Assembly (NCBI RefSeq): GCF_032842345.1
Contig: NZ_WBKO01000002.1
Span: 144,208-208,207 of the forward strand
DNA length: 64,000 bases
Source of the DNA: Methanoculleus caldifontis
GTDB lineage: Archaea > Halobacteriota > Methanomicrobia > Methanomicrobiales > Methanoculleaceae
Reading direction: 5' to 3'
Position numbers and translations under genes: made by a program. The first letter of the stretch is position 1, and each line of letters opens with the position of its first letter. This document shows positions 36,003 through 43,700 of this stretch, one piece after another. The notes below the pieces were generated by a model. That model saw only the letters and a program-made list of their open reading frames with translations, was not told the DNA's origin and did not search any database.

Positions 36003-36623
36003 ATGCAGTTGCCACGAGGTCGGTTCCATCGCCTTCTTAAATCCACGACATCCCGTGTCCTGATAGAAGAGATGGGCTCAACGCGGTTCACCGGGATCTG
36101 CACGATCGTCCTTGGCAACGAGAGTGTCATCCTGGTGCTGAACGAGGGTCTGGTGGTGCTCGCCGAATACGGGGGCATGAAAGGGCGGCACGCACTGGAC
36201 GCGGCGTTAGAGGACGGAGGGAGCGAAGCGGCGGCAGAACTGAACATCCTGACAACCGAGCAGGTACAGCTCGCTCTGGAGTTCAACAAGCTGTTCGCAA
36301 CCGCCGAAACAGGAAAAGAGAAGAGATCCTCGCCGGCAAGGGCTGCATCAGGGGGAACGAAACCGTCGGCAGGGCCGAGAGGGGCCGGTGCGGCATTCGT
36401 GCCGAAGCGCCGCCCGGAACCGCCCGCCGAGAGGCAGGGGATCCCCATGCCGGGCGTGAAACCCGCGCAGGCACCCGAACCCGGGAACGACGAGATCGAC
36501 ACGCTCGTCCAGAACATGGAGAGTATGGACGTTGACCAGCTCGTCAACGATTTCAGGGTGAACTGCAAGGATATTCTCCGGAGGATTCACCTCGACCATC
36601 TGATTCAGGATCAAGACACGTGA
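36003..36623 (+). CDS. PATAN/DUF2226-like protein, first gene of a roadblock-MinD module
   Basis: The N-terminal half (about residues 1-100) has the pattern FTG..TIVLGNESVILVLNEGLVVLAEYGGMKGRHAL, which resembles PATAN/DUF4388 or DUF2226 domains. A Pro/Ala/Arg-rich linker (about 105-155) leads to a short C-terminal helical segment. I cannot assign a function. It is followed at 22 nt by a membrane-anchored roadblock protein and then a MinD ATPase. A similar N-terminal domain is fused to a roadblock domain in the gene at 41788, linking this operon with the hydrogenase cluster. Confidence 0.65.
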   Translation: MQLPRGRFHRLLKSTTSRVLIEEMGSTRFTGICTIVLGNESVILVLNEGLVVLAEYGGMKGRHALDAALEDGGSEAAAELNILTTEQVQLALEFNKLFATAETGKEKRSSPARAASGGTKPSAGPRGAGAAFVPKRRPEPPAERQGIPMPGVKPAQAPEPGNDEIDTLVQNMESMDVDQLVNDFRVNCKDILRRIHLDHLIQDQDT

Positions 36624-36645
36624 ATTAACAGGAGATGATACCCGA

Positions 36646-37167
36646 ATGGACTCGACAACCATATTTCTCGTGGTCATCATGGCGGTGGTGATAGCCGGTT
36701 TTGCCGGTATCCTGTACTTCTTTCGAAAGATCGAGCAGGCACTCGCCGCAGAACGGCAGAGTTGCTCTCCGGGCGTTACAGCGACTCAGGGAGGATCGGG
36801 CGGTGCGGCACAGCCGCTCCAGCGTCCCGTCCCCTCTCTCGACGAGATCGACCCCAAAAAGATCGGGAGTCTGGAGGAATATCTGGGGGCGATCGGACAG
36901 AAGTACGGTCTTGCATCATTCACCCTTGCGACTGCCGACGGTCTCCTCATCGGTTCGACAAAGGCCGGGGCACAGGGTGAGGCCGCGCAGTACAGTTATC
37001 TCTATACCCAGGGAAGGCTGCACGACGAGACCGGAGCGGAACTCCTCGGTATTCCTTACCGTGGGGAGACGGTGATCGGGATCGCCCGCCCGTCGGAGCA
37101 TCTCTCTGCCGATCTGATGAGCGCACTCGAACAGGATACCCAGGATGCCCTGCGGCACTGGGTCTAG
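36646..37167 (+). CDS. Membrane-anchored roadblock/LC7-like protein
   Basis: The 173-residue protein has one N-terminal transmembrane helix (about residues 5-26, IFLVVIMAVVIAGFAGILYFF), a linker, and a C-terminal roadblock/LC7-like domain (about 70-170) with YGLASFTLATADGLLIGSTKAG and GETVIGIARPSEHLSADL. Roadblock proteins dimerise and regulate small GTPases or serve as scaffolds. The start has AGGAGATGAT before it. With the adjacent MinD it suggests a membrane-localised complex. Confidence 0.75.
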   Translation: MDSTTIFLVVIMAVVIAGFAGILYFFRKIEQALAAERQSCSPGVTATQGGSGGAAQPLQRPVPSLDEIDPKKIGSLEEYLGAIGQKYGLASFTLATADGLLIGSTKAGAQGEAAQYSYLYTQGRLHDETGAELLGIPYRGETVIGIARPSEHLSADLMSALEQDTQDALRHWV

Positions 37168-37205
37168 GCCGGGAAGCGCGGAAATTTAAAAGAACGAGTG
37201 GTTCC

Positions 37206-38000
37206 ATGGTAAAAGTATACACAATTGCATCCGGTAAGGGCGGTACCGGCAAAACGACGGTCACAGCTAATCTGGGATCGATGCTGGCCCAGTACGGGAA
37301 GAGAACATGCATCCTGGACGCCGACGTCGGGATGGCGAACCTCGGCCTCATTCTGGGGCTTGAGAACCTGCCGGTGACCCTGCACGAGGTTCTGGCAGGC
37401 AAGGCACGCGTCAGGGACGCCATCTACGACGGACCCTTCGGCGTGAAGGTGGTCCCGTGCGGTTTGTCCCTCCAGGGCTTTCAGCAGTCGAACCCGGATC
37501 GGCTCAAAGACATCATGACCGATCTGGTGAGCGAGTTCGATATCCTGCTTCTCGATGCTCCTGCGGGGATCAGCAGGGACGGCGTCATCCCGCTCACTAT
37601 CGCTGACGGGGTCATCCTTGTCGTAAACCCCGAGATCTCCTCGATCGTCGACTCCTTGAAGACAAAGATCCTGACCGAGACCGTCGGCGGGCATGTCGAA
37701 GGGGCGATCATCAACCGGGTTGCCGGTAGTGGGGATGAGTTCAACAACGCACAGATGGAGAAACTGCTCGGGGTCAGGGTGATCGGGATCATACCCGAAG
37801 ATCCCAATATCCGGCGTGCATCGGCGAGCAGGCAGCCGATCGTGGTGAAGTACCCGGCATCCGGGGCATCCCGCGCCTTTAAACGCATCTCTGCCGATGT
37901 CGCCGGCATCGAGTACGTCGAGGAGGAGCTACCCGGGCCGCGGGAAGGGTTTATCGACCGGCTGGCCCGCACTCTCTTCCGGGCGAAGCGAGAGGCCTGA
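37206..38000 (+). CDS. MinD/ParA-family ATPase
   Basis: The 264-residue ATPase has the deviant Walker A KGGTGKTT with lysines at 11 and 16, ILDADVGMANLGL, and LLLDAPAGISRD. The C-terminal segment GFIDRLARTLFRAKR can form an amphipathic helix like the membrane-targeting sequence of MinD. It probably cycles on and off the membrane with ATP. In this context it may position the upstream roadblock proteins or the hydrogenase encoded downstream; that is inference. Confidence 0.9.
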   Translation: MVKVYTIASGKGGTGKTTVTANLGSMLAQYGKRTCILDADVGMANLGLILGLENLPVTLHEVLAGKARVRDAIYDGPFGVKVVPCGLSLQGFQQSNPDRLKDIMTDLVSEFDILLLDAPAGISRDGVIPLTIADGVILVVNPEISSIVDSLKTKILTETVGGHVEGAIINRVAGSGDEFNNAQMEKLLGVRVIGIIPEDPNIRRASASRQPIVVKYPASGASRAFKRISADVAGIEYVEEELPGPREGFIDRLARTLFRAKREA

Positions 38001-38328
38001 GCGCCGTCTGCCGTACTCACTCGCGCCCTTCTCTTTTCAGCCGGTGCATCTCCGATACCTGAGGAGATCGCCCCGCGATCCTCAAAACCGCTGCTCCCTG
38101 CAGGTCCTGGAATCCCGTTCCTCATGGCCCCCGGTCCCTCTCTGCCGCAGGCGGCAGACACCCGCGGGATCGTATAACTGCTCCAATAAGGGCGAATTGC
38201 CCGATCGGCTTACAAAAAACACTGGAATCGCGTATTCTAACCGGAAACGAAATTCACCGCAGAGAACAAATGATATATAATTATGTTTTAATAGCAGGAA
38301 GTGGTAATCACATTTCAGAGGCTCATAA
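38001..38328. other. Intergenic region with the hydrogenase-operon promoter
   Basis: The first part carries a T-rich CCTTCTCTTTTC (38028-38039) that may end the minD transcript. The last 70 nt are AT-rich and include the TATA-like ATGATATATAATTATG (38269-38284), about 45-60 nt before the ferredoxin ATG. No gene is seen. Confidence 0.55.
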
Positions 38329-38571
38329 ATGGATATACGTGTGGATACGGACGCGTGCGTCGGGTGCGGTCTCTGTATCAAAGACTGTCCGATGCACGTG
38401 TACGAACTCCAGAACAATGTGAGTGTTCCGGTCAGGCCGAATAACTGTATGGGGTGCCTGTCCTGTCACGAGATCTGCCCGGCCCAGGCCCTCGAGCACC
38501 GCGGCATCTACTCTGCCAAGAGGCACTACATCGACATCAAGGTCTGCGAGATGCTCAGGAAGGTGATCTGA
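38329..38571 (+). CDS. 2[4Fe-4S] ferredoxin of the hydrogenase cluster
   Basis: The 80-residue protein carries two classical cluster motifs: C10-C13-C16-C20P and C40-C43-C46-C50P. It is the first gene of the hydrogenase operon and overlaps the next start (TGATG-type). It likely passes electrons to or from the hydrogenase small subunit. A C-terminal tail (about 55-80) rich in basic residues is atypical of free ferredoxins and may be a docking element. Confidence 0.88.
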   Translation: MDIRVDTDACVGCGLCIKDCPMHVYELQNNVSVPVRPNNCMGCLSCHEICPAQALEHRGIYSAKRHYIDIKVCEMLRKVI

Positions 38572-39134
38572 TGAGCGCGGGCTACATCGACGAACTGCAC
38601 GAGGCCTTCCATTCCGATCTCGTCTACCGTTCAGAGGATATTCCGCTCGAATGCTCGCCGAAGCCGAAAGAGATGGAGCAGACGCTCCACGGCGTGATGA
38701 AACTCAACGGCCTCGTGATCAGATCGCTTGAAGAGATCTCAGGGAGGGGAGCAAACGCGGTCACCTACCGGGCCGGGAAGAAGTTCGGCCATGAGGTTGC
38801 CAAGTACTTCCAGAAGCGCGAGGACGTGGAGGGAGCGCTCCACGAGCTCTCCGACCTCCTGCGCGGCCAGTACTCCTTCGAGGTCTGGAAGCCCGAGGAT
38901 AAGGAGACATTCATCATCGAAGAGAACGGAGAGACCTTCATCTACCTCGTCTTCCACGACTGCATCGTCCGCCAGACGTTGCGGCGCAACGGCCTCGACC
39001 AGGGCGGCCCACTCTGCCAGACCCTTTTCGGCTACGTCGTCGGTGCGATCGAGGAGATCACCGGCCGTAAAGCCAAACTGGAGATCGTCCACACCGGCCC
39101 GAACGCCTGCTTAAAGAAACTGGTTCTGAAATGA
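38571..39134 (+). CDS. 4VR-domain protein in the hydrogenase operon
   Basis: The 187-residue protein resembles 4-vinyl reductase (4VR) domain proteins: a helical GANAVTYRAGKKFGHEVAKYF start of the domain, FIYLVFHDCIVRQTLRRNG, and C-terminal ITGRKAKLEIVHTGPNACLKKLVLK with conserved cysteines. Such domains bind small hydrophobic ligands and occur in regulatory proteins. Its location between ferredoxin and hydrogenase subunit genes suggests a sensor or assembly role. The function is not known. Confidence 0.75.
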   Translation: MSAGYIDELHEAFHSDLVYRSEDIPLECSPKPKEMEQTLHGVMKLNGLVIRSLEEISGRGANAVTYRAGKKFGHEVAKYFQKREDVEGALHELSDLLRGQYSFEVWKPEDKETFIIEENGETFIYLVFHDCIVRQTLRRNGLDQGGPLCQTLFGYVVGAIEEITGRKAKLEIVHTGPNACLKKLVLK

Positions 39135-39143
39135 GGCGACAGA

Positions 39144-40061
39144 ATGAAGATTGCTATTGAAGAACTGGCAGGGTGTTCGGGGTGCACGATCGCGGTGCTC
39201 GATCTCCACGAGATGCTCCTTGATGTCGTCAAGGAGGCGGAGATTGTCTACTCGCCGGTGATCATGGACGTAAAAGAGCCGCCTGAGGGCATCGATATCG
39301 CGTTCGTGACCGGCGCCGTCCGGAACGAGGAGAACCGGGAGCGCCTCGAGAAGCTCCGGAGGCGGGCAAAGACGCTCGTCGCGCTCGGGACCTGCGCATG
39401 CTACGGGGGGATATCCGGCCTCTCGATGCTGAGTTCAAACGAGGATCTCTTCTCCTGCGTATACAGAGAAGTGGAGACGGCAAAACCCGACGGCGTTATC
39501 CCGACGGACGTGCCGCCGTTCCTCTACCGGGCGTTTGCGGTGGGGGATCTCGTCAAGATAGACTACTACGTCACGGGCTGCCCCCCGAAAGAGGTGTTCG
39601 TCAAGAAGATCATTCCGGCGATGGTCGCAGGGGATAAGCTTGAGCTCTCGCGCAAATCCGTCTGCTCCGAGTGCGACAGGACCATGGGCCCCGTCGAGAA
39701 CTGGACGCTCAAACGGCGGCACGAGGGGGTTCCCGACCGCGAGCACTGCCTGCTCGGGCAGGGCTACCTCTGTCTTGGGAGCGTCACGTTCGGGAGGTGC
39801 GCGGCCGCCTGCCCGAAGAACAACATCCCGTGCCACGGGTGCAACGGCCCGTCGCTCGATATCCTCCGCGAGCCCTGCCGGGACATCTACGGCATGATGG
39901 TGCGGAGGATCTCGGACCTCACGGACAAGCCGCAGAAAGAGGTGGAGAAGGAACTCTACGACGTCGCACACACGATGTACGCCTTCACCATCGGGAGCCT
40001 GATCATGGAGGACAAAGAGACCTCAAAGATCAGAGACCTCGTCAAGGAGAGGAGCAGATGA
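39144..40061 (+). CDS. [NiFe]-hydrogenase small subunit (group 3, MvhG/FrhG-like)
   Basis: The 305-residue subunit starts IAIEELAGCSGCTIAVLD with the proximal-cluster cysteines C11 and C14, then GTCACYGG and TGCPPKE. A C-terminal cysteine-rich part (CSEC, CLGSVTFGRCAAACPKNNIPCHGC) suits additional [4Fe-4S] clusters. It relays electrons from the active site. Like other group 3 subunits it lacks a Tat signal, indicating a cytoplasmic enzyme. Confidence 0.9.
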   Translation: MKIAIEELAGCSGCTIAVLDLHEMLLDVVKEAEIVYSPVIMDVKEPPEGIDIAFVTGAVRNEENRERLEKLRRRAKTLVALGTCACYGGISGLSMLSSNEDLFSCVYREVETAKPDGVIPTDVPPFLYRAFAVGDLVKIDYYVTGCPPKEVFVKKIIPAMVAGDKLELSRKSVCSECDRTMGPVENWTLKRRHEGVPDREHCLLGQGYLCLGSVTFGRCAAACPKNNIPCHGCNGPSLDILREPCRDIYGMMVRRISDLTDKPQKEVEKELYDVAHTMYAFTIGSLIMEDKETSKIRDLVKERSR

Positions 40062-41425
40062 AGGAGATCACGATCAGTCCGGTGACCCGGATAGAAGGCC
40101 ATGCGGGCATCAGGATCTATCTCGACGATAAGGGTGCGGTCGACTCGGCCCACTTCCAGGTCGTTGAACTGAGAGGATTTGAGAAATTCCTCGTGGGAGC
40201 GGCGGTCGAGGAGGCACCCCGGATCACGCCCCGGATCTGCGGGATATGCCCCTCGGCGCACCATCTCGCGGCGGCGAAGGCGACCGACCGGATCTTCGGG
40301 GTCGAACCGCCCGCGACCGGGAAGAAACTCCGCGAGCTCCTCAACATCGGCCAGTTCGTCCACTCCCATGCCCTCCACTTCTTCATGCTCGCGGCCCCCG
40401 ACTTCATCCTGGGCCACGACGCGCCGGCGGAGAGCAGGAACGTCATCGGGCTTGCCCGCAACTCGCCCGAGATCGCAAAGAAAGCGATCGCGGTCCGGAA
40501 ATTCGGCCAGCGTCTGACGGAAGCGGTCGGCGGCAAACCCATTCACCCGGCAAACGCGTTGCCGGGAGGAATGTCCGCCCCGCTCACCGAAGGCAAGAGG
40601 GCCGAACTCGCTGTTATGGCGGAGGAAGCGCTCGGTATCGCCCGTGAAGGGTGGGAGATCGCGCGCAACCTTCTCGACGGGGTCGACACGGAGGTCGGAG
40701 CCGTCAGGACCGGGTTCCTTGGTATGGCCAACCAGGGGGTTTACTCTACCTACGACGGATCGGTCGCGATGCTCGGCGCCGACGGGGGAAGAGCCGGTTC
40801 GTTCTCGGACGCCGACTACACGAAGTTCATCGAGGAGTACTCGGAGGACTGGTCCTACCTGAAGTTCGCCCGGTTCAAAGGCGGGGACTACTACCGGGTC
40901 GGCCCGCTCGCCCGGCTCAACATCGTGGAGAGGATGGGGACGGAGCACGCGGATGCCGCGCTCACCGAGTACCGCGAACGGTTCGGCACCGTCGCCCAGG
41001 CCCCGCTTGCCTACCACCTGGCACGCTACATCGAGTTCATCGCCTCGTGCGAGCGGGCGGCGGACCTGCTCTCGGACCCCGGCATCACCGGCTCCGATAT
41101 CCGGGCCCGGGTGGGAAAGGTCGTGAACCGGCGGGGCGTCGGTATCATCGAGGCTCCCCGGGGGACCCTTATCCACGATTATACCGTCAACGAGGCCGGC
41201 ATCATCGAGCGGTGCAACCTCATCGTCGCGACCTGCCAGAACAACTACGCCATCGACCGGGGCGTCGAGGATATGGCACGCCGGGTGGTGGAGAACGGAG
41301 CGTTGACCGAAGGAGCGGCAAACCGTATCGAGATGATCGTCAGGGCATACGACCCCTGCATCTCGTGCGCAACTCACGCGATCGGACGGATGCCTCTCCG
41401 GATTGAGTGCGTCAGAAGAACCTGA
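40058..41425 (+). CDS. [NiFe]-hydrogenase large subunit (group 3)
   Basis: The 455-residue catalytic subunit has both nickel motifs, RICGIC (C61, C64) and DPCISCATH (C434, C437), plus the N-terminal SPVTRIEGHAG. Fifteen residues follow the final histidine, the expected tail for the maturation protease encoded 4 kb upstream. It overlaps the small subunit by ATGA. The exact subgroup (F420-reducing or heterodisulfide-reductase-linked) is uncertain: no frhB-like or mvhD-like gene adjoins it here. Confidence 0.92.
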   Translation: MKEITISPVTRIEGHAGIRIYLDDKGAVDSAHFQVVELRGFEKFLVGAAVEEAPRITPRICGICPSAHHLAAAKATDRIFGVEPPATGKKLRELLNIGQFVHSHALHFFMLAAPDFILGHDAPAESRNVIGLARNSPEIAKKAIAVRKFGQRLTEAVGGKPIHPANALPGGMSAPLTEGKRAELAVMAEEALGIAREGWEIARNLLDGVDTEVGAVRTGFLGMANQGVYSTYDGSVAMLGADGGRAGSFSDADYTKFIEEYSEDWSYLKFARFKGGDYYRVGPLARLNIVERMGTEHADAALTEYRERFGTVAQAPLAYHLARYIEFIASCERAADLLSDPGITGSDIRARVGKVVNRRGVGIIEAPRGTLIHDYTVNEAGIIERCNLIVATCQNNYAIDRGVEDMARRVVENGALTEGAANRIEMIVRAYDPCISCATHAIGRMPLRIECVRRT

Positions 41426-41435
41426 GGTTGGAGTT

Positions 41436-41783
41436 ATGTTAAAACAGATTCTCGGAGAATTCCTGAAACTTGATGGAGTCACCGCCGCAGTCGTGGCGGG
41501 ACGGGACGGCTTTGTGATCGAGAGCGTCGTTGCCGGGGACGTGGATGTCGAGGCTCTCGGCGCCATGGCCTCCACCGGCATGGGTACGTCTGAGGCGATG
41601 AGCAACGAGCTCGGGAAAGGCGAGATGTACCAGATGCTCGTCGAGCTCGAGAACGGGCCCATCCTGCTCTCTCCGCTCTCGGAGGACGAACTGATCGCCA
41701 TCGTGGCGAACGCGAACGTCAACGTCGGGCGGATCCGGTACGAACTGAAGAAGAACAGGGACCGGATAACCGCTGCTCTGTGA
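41436..41783 (+). CDS. Roadblock/LC7-domain protein
   Basis: The 115-residue protein is a single roadblock/LC7 domain: LDGVTAAVVAGRDGFVIESVVAGDVDVEALGAMAS..GMGTSEAMSNELGKGE and LLSPLSEDELIAIVANANVNVGRIRYEL. It begins 10 nt after the large subunit with GGAG before the ATG, so it belongs to the hydrogenase operon. It may form a dimer scaffold or regulate a partner NTPase such as the MinD homologue. Confidence 0.88.
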   Translation: MLKQILGEFLKLDGVTAAVVAGRDGFVIESVVAGDVDVEALGAMASTGMGTSEAMSNELGKGEMYQMLVELENGPILLSPLSEDELIAIVANANVNVGRIRYELKKNRDRITAAL

Positions 41784-41787
41784 GACG

Positions 41788-42453
41788 ATGCTGCCCGACG
41801 GTATCTCACTGGGACGACTCCAGGGGCCTCTCTCGGCCCTTGCCTCCATCAGCCCTCATTTCACGGGAGCCGTGCGCATCGACGGCCCCGGAGGGACCGG
41901 TTTTGTCCTTGCCCGGGATGGGAGCCCGTATGCAGCCGCATTCGAGAGCAACGGCGGAGACCTGCTGCTCAGCGGAGACGAGGCTCACAGGCATCTCTTC
42001 GACCGGCCGTCGCTTGACTACGAGCTCATCGCGTACACCGCCGAGGAGACCGGGGCGGCCCGCGAGGTATCCCGTGAGATGGGGTGTCTGATCGGCGGGA
42101 ACGGCACGGCGGCAGGCGCCGCTTCGATGAGCGCGGAGCGCCTCGAACAGGTCGCACGGCAGCCGGGCGTCGTTGCCGTCTCGGTCTTTCACGAAGGGTT
42201 CGCCCTCCAGTCACTGGGATCCGCCGACTTCGAGCAGGTGGCCGCGGTCGCGGAGGACCTGCTCCGTGCCGGCACCCGTATCACCGGAGATATGGAGATG
42301 GGGAGCCTCGCGCAGATGATCCTCGAGACCCCGGCAGGGAAACTGATCATCGCACCCTACGGCGACCTCGCCCTCTGCGTACTCGCGAAGCCCGATGCCA
42401 ACCTCGGCCTGATCCGCCTCTCGATGCGGAGCATGCAGGGCGGCCCCCTCTGA
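41788..42453 (+). CDS. PATAN-like domain fused to a roadblock domain
   Basis: The 221-residue protein has an N-terminal domain (about 1-80) with HFTGAVRIDGPGGTGFVLARDGSPYAAAF, similar in pattern to the gene at 36003. A C-terminal roadblock/LC7 domain (about 112-220) has GVVAVSVFHEGFALQSLG and GKLIIAPYGDLALCVLAKPDANLGLIRL. It is the last gene of the hydrogenase operon. The fusion joins, in one protein, two domain types that are separate genes in the module at 36003-37167. Confidence 0.72.
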   Translation: MLPDGISLGRLQGPLSALASISPHFTGAVRIDGPGGTGFVLARDGSPYAAAFESNGGDLLLSGDEAHRHLFDRPSLDYELIAYTAEETGAAREVSREMGCLIGGNGTAAGAASMSAERLEQVARQPGVVAVSVFHEGFALQSLGSADFEQVAAVAEDLLRAGTRITGDMEMGSLAQMILETPAGKLIIAPYGDLALCVLAKPDANLGLIRLSMRSMQGGPL

Positions 42454-42649
42454 AGGGAAGAGCCGGCCGTTCTCGCGAGCCTCGATCCTCTCCGGCTACA
42501 GGCCCCGGACTCCGCTCTCCCACCCACACATTAATCTCTTTCAGGCATGGAGAAGGCTCCATGCAAACCTCCACCATACCGGAACTCCGGCCGACGGTAT
42601 CCCCTCCCGGAGAGGCGATCTGGCCGTCCCGCTCAGGGGTGGTCCCCGG

Positions 42650-43588
42650 ATGAGATATTACCCCGTCCGGTCCGGGTACCCCCCGTATGCCGCGGTGAAC
42701 CGGGCGATCGAGGCGGCTTTTGCCGAGCACGGGAGAGGAAACGTCCAGATGCCGCAGAAAGTCTACGTGACGTTTGTCGAGACGGGGGACTTCCGGACGA
42801 TGCCTGCCCACATCCCGGCGCTCGGAATCGCCGGGGTGAAGATCGTCAACGTCCACCCGCGCAACCGGGCACGGGGCCTCCCCACTGTCATGGCGCTCAC
42901 GGTGATCATCGATGCGGAGACGGGCATGCCGGAGGCGATCGTCAACGCCACCGAACTTACGGCGATGCGGACCGGGGCGGCGGGCGCCGTCGCGGCGAGG
43001 CACCTCTCGCCCCGACAGTCCGTCACCCTCGGTGTCGTCGGGACCGGACGGCAGGCGGAGGCGCTCGTGGAGGCGACGGCTGCGGAACTCGCGATCGAGG
43101 AGATCCTGGTCTGGAGCAGGACCGAGAAGAGTGCCGGGGCATTTGCAGCCCGGTATGCAGACTATAACGCCCGGGTTGTCCCGCTCGAGCGTGCGTGCGA
43201 CTGCGACGTGCTGCTCACGACGACGCCGTCGACAGAACCGCTCGTGATGGCGGACTGGGTCCGCGAAGGGACGCATATCAACGCCATCGGCGCCGATGCC
43301 CCCGGCAAGCAGGAGCTCGAACCCGAACTCCTGCTGAAAGCGGAGGTCTTCGTCGACGACCACGACCAGGCGGTCCACTCGGGCGAGGTGAACGTCCCGA
43401 TCAGCACCGGCCTCTACGATCCCGCCCGGATCGCGGGAACCCTCGGTGAGGTCGTCATCGGGAGGAAGGGACGGTCGTCGCCTGACGCCGTCACGATCTT
43501 CGACTCGACCGGGCTTGCTATACAGGACCTCGCCATCGCCGCCCTCGTCATGCGGGAGGAGGAAGGGTACGAACTTCCGTTCCCGTGA
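42650..43588 (+). CDS. Ornithine cyclodeaminase/alanine dehydrogenase-family enzyme
   Basis: The 312-residue NAD-binding enzyme has the mu-crystallin/OCD features AGVKIVNVHPRNRARGLPTVMALTVIIDAETG, TAMRTGAAGAVAARHL, and the Rossmann loop LGVVGTGRQAEALVEA. Archaeal members are often alanine dehydrogenases or related imine reductases. The substrate cannot be determined. A 30-codon frame (42561-42653) ends in the overlap ATGA with its start and might be a leader peptide. Confidence 0.87.
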   Translation: MRYYPVRSGYPPYAAVNRAIEAAFAEHGRGNVQMPQKVYVTFVETGDFRTMPAHIPALGIAGVKIVNVHPRNRARGLPTVMALTVIIDAETGMPEAIVNATELTAMRTGAAGAVAARHLSPRQSVTLGVVGTGRQAEALVEATAAELAIEEILVWSRTEKSAGAFAARYADYNARVVPLERACDCDVLLTTTPSTEPLVMADWVREGTHINAIGADAPGKQELEPELLLKAEVFVDDHDQAVHSGEVNVPISTGLYDPARIAGTLGEVVIGRKGRSSPDAVTIFDSTGLAIQDLAIAALVMREEEGYELPFP

Positions 43589-43700
43589 TAGGCTGCCGCG
43601 ACCCTGACCGGGAATTCAACGAGATACCCTCACCGGCCCTCAAAAAGAGATCAGGGGAGAGGTGGGGCCGGCACCCCTCCTCCCCGGAGAGTGGTGGCGA

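Noticed and set aside
39671-40057. N-terminal extension of the hydrogenase large subunit
   Set aside because: It runs through the small-subunit gene in another frame; the conserved SPVTRIEGHAG start follows ATG 40058.
42561-42653. 30-codon frame whose stop overlaps the start of the ornithine cyclodeaminase-family gene
   Set aside because: The ATGA overlap is suggestive of a leader peptide, but composition and lack of motifs do not support calling it.
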